Source: Gammaproteobacteria bacterium
GTDB taxonomy: Bacteria; Pseudomonadota; Gammaproteobacteria; Pseudomonadales; Azotimanducaceae
Length of the DNA: 5,210 nt
Assembly (NCBI GenBank): GCA_027295975.1
Contig: JAPUJX010000487.1
Span: 1-5,210 of the forward strand
Direction: 5' to 3'
The translations under genes and the position numbers were made by a program. The notes beneath the pieces were generated by a model. That model searched no databases. It was not told where the DNA came from and saw only the letters and a program-made list of their open reading frames with translations. Within the stretch, counting starts at the first letter, position 1. Each line of letters begins with the position of its first letter. Shown here piece after piece: positions 1-5,210 of the stretch.

Positions 1-1321
1 GCGTATCGTCGAGTTTCTCGCTCTCGGCATCATGAAGGGTGATGTTGCCGGGTCCATCATCTGCCTCGTGGGACCGCCGGGGGTAGGCAAAACCTCCCTG
101 GGGCGCTCGATCGCAGAGGCTCTGAACCGCAAATTTTATCGATTCTCCGTCGGCGGGATGCGCGACGAGGCCGAAATCAAGGGTCATCGGCGAACCTACA
201 TCGGCGCCTTACCGGGCAAGCTCATCCAGGCCTTGAAGGACACTCAGGTTGCCAATCCGGTGATCATGTTGGACGAGGTGGATAAAATCGGCATGTCCTA
301 TCAGGGAGATCCAGCATCGGCACTTCTCGAAGTGCTGGATCCCGAGCAGAACTTCAGTTTCCGCGATCACTATCTGGACGTGCAGTTCGATCTCTCCAGG
401 GTGTTGTTCATCTGCACCGCGAATCAGCTGGACACCATTCCGGCCGCCCTGCTCGACCGGATGGAGGTTATCCACCTTTCGGGTTACCTGGACAAAGAAA
501 AATACGCCATCGCAGCCAAACACCTCCTGCCTCGTCAGCTCGCACGGGCTGGATTGAGAAAACGCGGGGACATCAAGATCAACGCGGCAGCGTTGCGCAA
601 GATTATCGAAGGTTACTCCAGGGAAGCGGGCGTTCGCCGTCTCGACAAAACCCTGGGCAGTGTCATCCGCAAGGCGGTGATCAAGATTTTGCAGAAAGCC
701 AAAAAGCCCATAACCATTACCATAGACAACCTCGAGGATTACCTCGGCAAGCCGTTGTATCGCAAGGAACCGTTGGAGAAAGGTGTAGGAGTGGTCACGG
801 GGCTCGCATGGACTACCCTGGGCGGAGCCACTCTGCCCGTTGAGGCCACACGCGTACACGATCGTCAGGCAGGCATGCGCATCACCGGGCAACTCGGTGA
901 AGTCATGCAGGAATCCGCCGCCATCGCCCTCAGCTACGTAGTTGCCAACTCATCCCGTCTCGAAGTACCGGAGGGTTACTTCGACGCATCATTCATCCAC
1001 CTGCACGTACCGGCAGGCGCTACCCCGAAAGACGGCCCAAGTGCCGGCATCACCATGGCATCCGCACTGCTGTCACTGGCCAGGAACAAGCAGATAAAAG
1101 CCAACTATGCAATGACGGGAGAACTAACGTTAACCGGAAAAGTGTACCCGATAGGAGGGATTCGGGAGAAGCTGCTGGCTGCCAAACGTCAGAAAATCAA
1201 AAACGTGATCCTGCCTGCCGCCAATGAGCGCGATTACGAAGAAGTACCCACCCACATCCGACAGGGAATCAAAGTTCACTTCGTGGCAAGCTTTGCAGAT
1301 GTGGTCGCGTTGGTGTTTTAG
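1..1321 (+). CDS. lon: ATP-dependent Lon protease, C-terminal part (5' end outside window)
   Basis: This is the AAA+ and protease part of Lon, a soluble cytosolic enzyme that unfolds and degrades damaged and regulatory proteins as a ring-shaped hexamer. The reading frame is open from base 2, and the residues before the Met at 32 (RIVEFLALGI) already match Lon, so that Met is internal; about 340 N-terminal residues are missing. Counting from it: Walker A GPPGVGKT at 14-21, Walker B VIMLDEVDK at 77-85, a sensor-1 Asn near 131, an LLDRMEV Arg near 143, and sensor-2 GVRRL at 200-204. The Ser-Lys protease dyad is S337 in PKDGPSAG (codon 1040-1042) and K380 in GGIREK (1169-1171). The 43-residue spacing equals that of E. 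coli S679/K722, so both activities look intact. The C-terminus is about 13 residues shorter than in E. coli. No hupB follows, and the wording (GGATLPVEA) differs from E. coli Lon, so this may be a second, accessory Lon rather than the canonical copy. The family call is certain; the paralogue call is inference. Confidence 0.97.
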   Translation, partial: RIVEFLALGIMKGDVAGSIICLVGPPGVGKTSLGRSIAEALNRKFYRFSVGGMRDEAEIKGHRRTYIGALPGKLIQALKDTQVANPVIMLDEVDKIGMSYQGDPASALLEVLDPEQNFSFRDHYLDVQFDLSRVLFICTANQLDTIPAALLDRMEVIHLSGYLDKEKYAIAAKHLLPRQLARAGLRKRGDIKINAAALRKIIEGYSREAGVRRLDKTLGSVIRKAVIKILQKAKKPITITIDNLEDYLGKPLYRKEPLEKGVGVVTGLAWTTLGGATLPVEATRVHDRQAGMRITGQLGEVMQESAAIALSYVVANSSRLEVPEGYFDASFIHLHVPAGATPKDGPSAGITMASALLSLARNKQIKANYAMTGELTLTGKVYPIGGIREKLLAAKRQKIKNVILPAANERDYEEVPTHIRQGIKVHFVASFADVVALVF

Positions 1322-1404
1322 TGCGATCGGATAGCGCCCGGCCCAACTATCGATGCTGTGTGGTTCATTGCGTCGGCGCATAGGTAATCAAAAGACGTTT
1401 CTAT

Positions 1405-3225
1405 ATGACTGAACTGGCCCCTGTCGTCAGCCCAAACGCCCACGCCATAGCCGCGATGCTCCTGACGGTGGTGACTTTATACCTGTTCACTCGAGATCGC
1501 ATTCCACTCGAAATCTCGAGCCTCGGATTGATCGCCGTTCTAGCCGTGGGTTTCGCACTTTTCCCTTTTGAAGGTCTGGAACCCACAGATTTCTTCGCCG
1601 GGTTCGGACACGAGGCGCTGATCGCGGTCTGCGCACTCATGGTGTTGGGACAGGGACTGGTTCACACCGGCGCACTGGAACCGGTGGGGCGCGTGTTGAG
1701 CCGACTCTGGGGACGCGCCCCGTTCCTCTCCTTCCTCGCTACCTTGGTCGTAGGCGCAGTCCTGTCGGCTTTCGTCAATAACACACCCGTTGTCGTACTG
1801 TTGCTGCCGATTCTCATCAGCGTCTGCCTGCGTACTTCCTCTTCGTCCGCAAAGGTACTGATGCCGATGGGGTTTGCCACCCTGGTCGGCGGCATGGGTA
1901 CCACGATCGGCACCTCGACAAACCTGCTCGTCGTCAGCGTTGCGGTGGACCTCGGCCTGGACCGATTTGGCATGTTCGACTTTGTTGTGCCTGCTGCAAT
2001 CGCAGCCGGGGTCGGTATCGTCTATTTGTGGCTGATCGCGCCCAGACTGCTTCCAGACCGGGAGATTGCACTGGGTGACACATCACCGCGCATTTTCGAG
2101 GCGCGGTTGCATATCGAAGAAGACTCGCCCGTGGCGGGCAAAACATTGACCGATGCCATGGCCCTCACGGGTGGCGACATGCACGTGGTGCGCATCCGAC
2201 GCGGCGACACTTTCATTCTGCCCCTGCCGGACGTCATGTTGAAAGCGGGCGATCGTCTGCGCGTACGAGACACGCCCGCAAAACTGAAGTCCTTTGAAGA
2301 GGCGCTCAAAGCGAAACTGTATTCCGAAGACCACGAGGTGGACGAAGCACACCCCATGTCCGCCGAAAATCAGATGTTGGCGGAGATGGCCGTCGTGCAG
2401 GGTTCGAGCCTCGATCGAACCAACTTGCGTTTTGCCCGCTTTCTATCGCGTTACCAGCTTGCCGTGCTGGCTCTGCACCGCGCCGGTAAAGACGTCTGGC
2501 GCCCATCCGAGGAGATCCAGGAGGTCATCCTTCAGCCCGGCGACATTCTTCTGGTCCAGGGGGCACGGGATCAGATCGCAAAATTGAAGCAGAGCACCGA
2601 GTTTCTGGTACTCGACGCAAGTGTCGCGCTTCCCAGAACCCGCAAAGCGCCGATTGCCCTGGGGATCCTGTTGTTCGTAGTCGCTTTCGCCGCAACCGGT
2701 CTGATGCCCATCGCCGTCAGCGCAACCGCGGGCGCTGCATTACTGTTGCTCACCCGCTGCCTCAACCTCGGCGCTGCCATTCGAGCGATAAGCCCTTCGG
2801 TATTTTTTGTGGTGGTGGCAAGCCTCGCGCTCGGCAAAGCCCTGGTCAGCACCGGGGCAACCGAGTACATCACTTCCGTGTTCCTATCGGTCACGGCAGG
2901 GGCAAGCCCAACAATCATTCTCTCGGCGCTGATGGCGCTGCTGGCCGTCTTGACCAACGTCGTGTCCAACAACGCCGCGGCCGTCATCGGTACGCCCATA
3001 GCCATCGGCATCGCCCAGCAGCTCGGGTTACCGGCGGAACCGTTCGTGTTGGCGGTACTGTTTGGCGCCAACATGAGTTACGCGACCCCCATGGCATACA
3101 AAACGAATCTGCTCGTCATGAGTGCAGGGAACTACACCTTTCTCGAATTCGTCAAGGTCGGCGTGCCACTAACCGTGTTGATGTGGATTACCCTGACGTT
3201 CGTTTTGAGTTCGATTTACTTCTGA
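1405..3225 (+). CDS. SLC13/DASS-family permease with two central TrkA-C (RCK_C) domains
   Basis: This is an inner-membrane secondary transporter of the divalent anion/sodium symporter type. The N-terminal half (about residues 13-212) has roughly five or six hydrophobic segments with the paired family motifs NNTPVV (125-130) and GTSTN (169-173). The second half (about 413-604) repeats the pattern with TNVVSNNAA (517-525) and YKTNLLV (565-571). These four sites form the two substrate and sodium loops in known DASS structures. Between the halves, about residues 228-400 are soluble and contain two TrkA-C-like units, each ending in a G-D-x-L strand (AGDRLRV near 281 and PGDILLV near 378). Known relatives with this layout include sulfate transporters such as cyanobacterial and algal SAC1/SLT types, but dicarboxylate or other anions are possible, so no gene symbol is given. 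The ATG at 1405 is chosen because it gives the full first helix; the ribosome site is weak (AAAAGA about 10 bases upstream). It follows lon by 83 bases on the same strand, so co-transcription is possible. The length of 606 residues is normal for this layout and there is no sign of damage. Confidence 0.93.
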   Translation: MTELAPVVSPNAHAIAAMLLTVVTLYLFTRDRIPLEISSLGLIAVLAVGFALFPFEGLEPTDFFAGFGHEALIAVCALMVLGQGLVHTGALEPVGRVLSRLWGRAPFLSFLATLVVGAVLSAFVNNTPVVVLLLPILISVCLRTSSSSAKVLMPMGFATLVGGMGTTIGTSTNLLVVSVAVDLGLDRFGMFDFVVPAAIAAGVGIVYLWLIAPRLLPDREIALGDTSPRIFEARLHIEEDSPVAGKTLTDAMALTGGDMHVVRIRRGDTFILPLPDVMLKAGDRLRVRDTPAKLKSFEEALKAKLYSEDHEVDEAHPMSAENQMLAEMAVVQGSSLDRTNLRFARFLSRYQLAVLALHRAGKDVWRPSEEIQEVILQPGDILLVQGARDQIAKLKQSTEFLVLDASVALPRTRKAPIALGILLFVVAFAATGLMPIAVSATAGAALLLLTRCLNLGAAIRAISPSVFFVVVASLALGKALVSTGATEYITSVFLSVTAGASPTIILSALMALLAVLTNVVSNNAAAVIGTPIAIGIAQQLGLPAEPFVLAVLFGANMSYATPMAYKTNLLVMSAGNYTFLEFVKVGVPLTVLMWITLTFVLSSIYF

Positions 3226-3238
3226 TTTGAGGGAGAGG

Positions 3239-3288
3239 GGAAAAAGGGGGTCAGGTTCAATCAATTCTTAATTGAACACCCTTTTTCC
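3239..3288. terminator. Large imperfect hairpin, probable bidirectional terminator
   Basis: The inverted repeat sits between two convergent genes. The outer stem is GGAAAAAGGG (3239-3248) against CCCTTTTTCC (3279-3288), 10 perfect pairs. The inner stem is GTTCAAT (3255-3261) against ATTGAAC (3271-3277), 7 perfect pairs around a 9-base loop. The two stems are separated by an unequal bulge: six bases GGTCAG (3249-3254) on the left and one A (3278) on the right. The A5 and T5 tracts give a U-run in RNA read from either strand, as expected of an intrinsic terminator serving both the permease and the HAD gene. The right arm lies inside the HAD coding sequence (its residues 219-225), and the HAD stop codon lies at the junction of the left inner arm and the loop. 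The structure is read directly from the sequence; the terminator role is inferred. It could also be a degenerate dispersed palindromic repeat. Confidence 0.72.
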
Positions 3289-3938
3289 AGCAACGACAAA
3301 ACATCGGCGAGATCATCCACGATGTGGTGGCCGAGTTCACGCACCTCGGCACCTGGTTCCAGTAGATCCGGGATCTGAAATACTTCGAGGCCTGCAGCGT
3401 GAGCGGCACGTACGCCGTTGTCCGAATCTTCCAGAGCCCAACAATTTTCCGGGCTCACTTCCATCCGCCGGATTACTTCCAGGTAGGGTTCGGGATGGGG
3501 TTTGCCGCGGGTCGTTTCCCCACCGCAAACCAGGTGGGAAAAATGACCCTCCAGACCCGCGTGGTTCAGTTTGGCGATAGCCGTGGAACGCTGCGTGGAC
3601 GTTACGAGCGCCCTCGGTATGGCAAGGGACCCCAAACGGGTCAGTAACTCCCGCGCGCCCGTTTTCACGTCGATGGGACGATGGAGGGCGTGGTCGTGAT
3701 ACAGCCTCTCCCAGAGTTCGCTGACCTGATCGAAGGGAAACTCCCCTCCGAAGCCTTCTTTCAAAATGTATTCGGTGGTTTCAACGGTGGTGCCGACACA
3801 CCGATTGTAAACGTTCATGTCCGGCTCCCACTGGAAGGAACGGCATGCCTGCAGGAAAGATGCCCGAGCGAGCCGTTCGGAATCGAGCAGCAGCCCGTCC
3901 ATGTCGAAGACCACGGCGGCGGGACGTGTCAATCCCAC
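3261..3938 (-). CDS. HAD superfamily subclass IA hydrolase (beta-phosphoglucomutase/phosphatase-like)
   Basis: This is a soluble, probably cytosolic, Mg-dependent phosphohydrolase or phosphomutase of 225 residues, the usual size. All four HAD motifs are present: motif I DMDGLLLDSE with nucleophile D12 and acid D14, motif II LVTST with T113, motif III GKPHPEP with K146, and motif IV LEDSDNG with E170/D171. Residues about 20-90 form the helical C1 cap that sets the substrate. The pattern fits the broad beta-phosphoglucomutase, YniC and pseudouridine-5'-phosphatase cluster, in which substrate cannot be told from sequence, so no symbol is given. The start is a GTG (3936-3938): an in-frame TGA lies two codons upstream, a TTG at codon 3 is the only close alternative, and the first ATG falls inside motif I. 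No clear Shine-Dalgarno is seen; a 6-pair hairpin (3943-3961) lies just upstream. The gene follows aconitase by 109 bases on the same strand. Its last seven residues (KGCSIKN) are encoded by the arm of the terminator-like hairpin, so the tail may be a late addition. Confidence 0.93.
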   Translation of the reverse strand: MGLTRPAAVVFDMDGLLLDSERLARASFLQACRSFQWEPDMNVYNRCVGTTVETTEYILKEGFGGEFPFDQVSELWERLYHDHALHRPIDVKTGARELLTRLGSLAIPRALVTSTQRSTAIAKLNHAGLEGHFSHLVCGGETTRGKPHPEPYLEVIRRMEVSPENCWALEDSDNGVRAAHAAGLEVFQIPDLLEPGAEVRELGHHIVDDLADVLSLLEKGCSIKN

Positions 3939-4047
3939 GCGTCACCGCATTCCGCGCGGTGTGGCGGACTCGGGTTGAATCGGCCGCGCAAGCACCCTGA
4001 CCAAGATCCCCCTGAGCTCGATAGACCGTTAGCTTGCGATCCCCCGC

Positions 4048-5210
4048 TCAACCCGCGGCGGCAACGAGATTGTTCAGCACAAACTGTAAAATCCCTCCGC
4101 ATCTGAAATAGGCGATTTCGTTTTCCGTATCCAACCGGCTTTGCACTTCGATGGTTTGTTCCCCGCCATCGGCTTTACGCACATCGAGCAGAAGCGTTTG
4201 TCGTGGAGTGATCTCCCGGCTACCTTCCGGCAAGCGGATGTTGAGGATTTCATCACCACTCAAGCCCAGGCTCGTGCGGCCTTCACCCTCCCTGAATTGC
4301 AGGGGGAGCACGCCCATGCCAATCAGGTTGGAGCGGTGAATGCGTTCGTAACTTTCCGCTACAACCGCCTTCACGCCCAGCAACCGCGTGCCTTTTGCAG
4401 CCCAATCCCGGCTCGAGCCCATGCCGTACTCTTTACCCGCAATCACCACCAGGGGGGTATCTTCGCCCTGGTAACGCATGGCGGCATCGTAGATGCTGAG
4501 GGTATCGCCGGTGGGAATATGTCTTGTGTAGCCCCCTTCCACACCCTGCACCATTTCATTTTTGATGCGGGTGTTGGCAAACGTACCGCGCATCATCACC
4601 TCGTGATTGCCGCGCCGGGAGCCATATGAATTGAAGTCGACAACGTTCACGGCGTGCTGCTGCAGATATTGCCCCGCTGGACTATCGGGCTGGATGGCAC
4701 CGGCCGGAGAAATGTGATCCGTGGTGATGGAATCGCCAAGCAACGCCAGGATTCGCGCGTTGGCCACTTCCACCGGCTGATCGAGATCGTCACCGACAGA
4801 GAAAAACGGCGGTTGCTTGATATATGTCGAGTTTTCCCAGCCGAAGGTACCGCTGTCGCTGATATCGATGGCCCGCCAGGCCTCGGGACCGGTAAACACG
4901 TCACTGTACTGGCGCTCGAACATGTCCGCGGAAACCTGTTCGACGGCATCGGCAATCTCCGCGTTACTCGGCCAGATATCTTTCAGAAAAACATCTTCTC
5001 CTTCGTCGTCCTGGCCGATGGGTTCCGAACTGAGATCGATGCGCGTGGTACCGGCAAGGGCATACGCCACAACCAACGGTGGTGATGCAAGCCAGTTGGT
5101 GCGCACCTCCTGATGTACCCGCCCCTCGAAGTTGCGATTACCCGAAAGCACCGAAGCGACTACCAGATTCCCGCTCTCGATTGCCGCAGATATCGGTTCC
5201 GGCAAAGGCC
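4048..5210 (-). CDS. acnA: Aconitate hydratase A, C-terminal part (5' end outside window)
   Basis: Aconitase A interconverts citrate and isocitrate through cis-aconitate in the TCA cycle, using a [4Fe-4S] cluster in the cytosol. About 387 codons of an expected roughly 900 are present. The frame stays open to the window edge, where the residues PLPEPI match the family just after the cluster-cysteine region, so the leftmost start-like codon (TTG, 5203-5205) is internal and the cluster cysteines lie outside. Counting from that codon: SGNRNFEGR (21-29), TNWLASPPLVVAYALAG (36-52), LGDSITTDHISPAG (156-169), FNSYGSRRGNHEVMMRGTFAN (191-211) and GKEYGMGSSRDWAAKG (257-272). The last contains the catalytic Ser and Arg of the GSSR motif (264-266). 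RIHRSNLIGMGVLPL (288-302) is also typical. These are AcnA/IRP1-type signatures, distinct from AcnB, whose domain order differs. The stop is TGA at 4048-4050. No intrinsic terminator follows, so read-through into the HAD gene is plausible. Nothing appears broken in the visible part. Confidence 0.96.
   Translation of the reverse strand, partial: PLPEPISAAIESGNLVVASVLSGNRNFEGRVHQEVRTNWLASPPLVVAYALAGTTRIDLSSEPIGQDDEGEDVFLKDIWPSNAEIADAVEQVSADMFERQYSDVFTGPEAWRAIDISDSGTFGWENSTYIKQPPFFSVGDDLDQPVEVANARILALLGDSITTDHISPAGAIQPDSPAGQYLQQHAVNVVDFNSYGSRRGNHEVMMRGTFANTRIKNEMVQGVEGGYTRHIPTGDTLSIYDAAMRYQGEDTPLVVIAGKEYGMGSSRDWAAKGTRLLGVKAVVAESYERIHRSNLIGMGVLPLQFREGEGRTSLGLSGDEILNIRLPEGSREITPRQTLLLDVRKADGGEQTIEVQSRLDTENEIAYFRCGGILQFVLNNLVAAAG

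Noticed and set aside
209..892. 227-residue open frame on the minus strand opposite lon
   Set aside because: It lies wholly antisense to strongly conserved Lon codons, its translation shows no family motif, and long antisense frames are expected in GC-rich coding DNA.
1322..1404. Possible promoter or terminator between lon and the permease gene
   Set aside because: Only a 4-pair TGCG/CGCA stem and a partial -10-like GGTAAT (1383-1388) without a matching -35 box are visible, which is too little to call.
1490..1520. Inverted repeat CTCGAGAT / ATCTCGAG with a 15-base spacer early in the permease gene, plus a near direct repeat ACTCGAGATC / ACTCGAAATC
   Set aside because: An 8-base inverted repeat at this spacing is expected about once or twice by chance in 5 kb, and the bases encode a plausible loop and helix start of the permease.
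3229..3250. Run of 22 purines, considered as a G-quadruplex or triplex site
   Set aside because: Only three G-runs of three or more are present, and the tract is better explained as flank and left arm of the hairpin.
3939..4047. Terminator or small gene between acnA and the HAD gene
   Set aside because: No stem with a following T-run on the minus strand and no start with a convincing ribosome site and coding content were found.
4141..4629. 162-residue open frame on the plus strand opposite acnA
   Set aside because: It is a shadow of conserved aconitase codons with no recognisable domain and no ribosome site of note.

Overview
The window looks like chromosomal DNA from a proteobacterium, most likely a gammaproteobacterium. 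It is moderately GC-rich, and the Lon, aconitase A and HAD proteins all read like gammaproteobacterial members of their families. No species can be named from the sequence. There is no phage, transposase, CRISPR array, tRNA or rRNA gene, so this is mostly housekeeping DNA, densely packed with four genes in two converging pairs.

Plus strand, left half: the window opens inside a gene for an ATP-dependent Lon protease (bases 1-1321; the N-terminal domain lies outside). After an 83-base gap comes a complete 606-residue SLC13/DASS-type permease (1405-3225) that carries two TrkA-C (RCK_C) regulatory domains in its central cytosolic loop. Its substrate cannot be read from the sequence. The gap holds no clear terminator or promoter, so the two genes may be read together.

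Minus strand, right half: the window ends inside an aconitate hydratase A gene (4048-5210, C-terminal part only). Downstream of it in the direction of transcription, after 109 bases, lies a complete HAD-family subclass IA phosphatase-like gene (3261-3938) with a GTG start. No terminator is visible between them.

Convergence point: the permease and HAD genes meet tail to tail. Between them is a large imperfect hairpin (3239-3288) with A5 and T5 tracts on its two flanks, suited to stopping transcription from both sides. It overlaps the last codons of the HAD gene, and its left arm carries extra bases that the right arm lacks. This is the most unusual structure in the window. I see no sign of a new multi-gene system. 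The genes concern protein quality control, solute transport, the TCA cycle and small-molecule phosphate metabolism, with no evident joint pathway.
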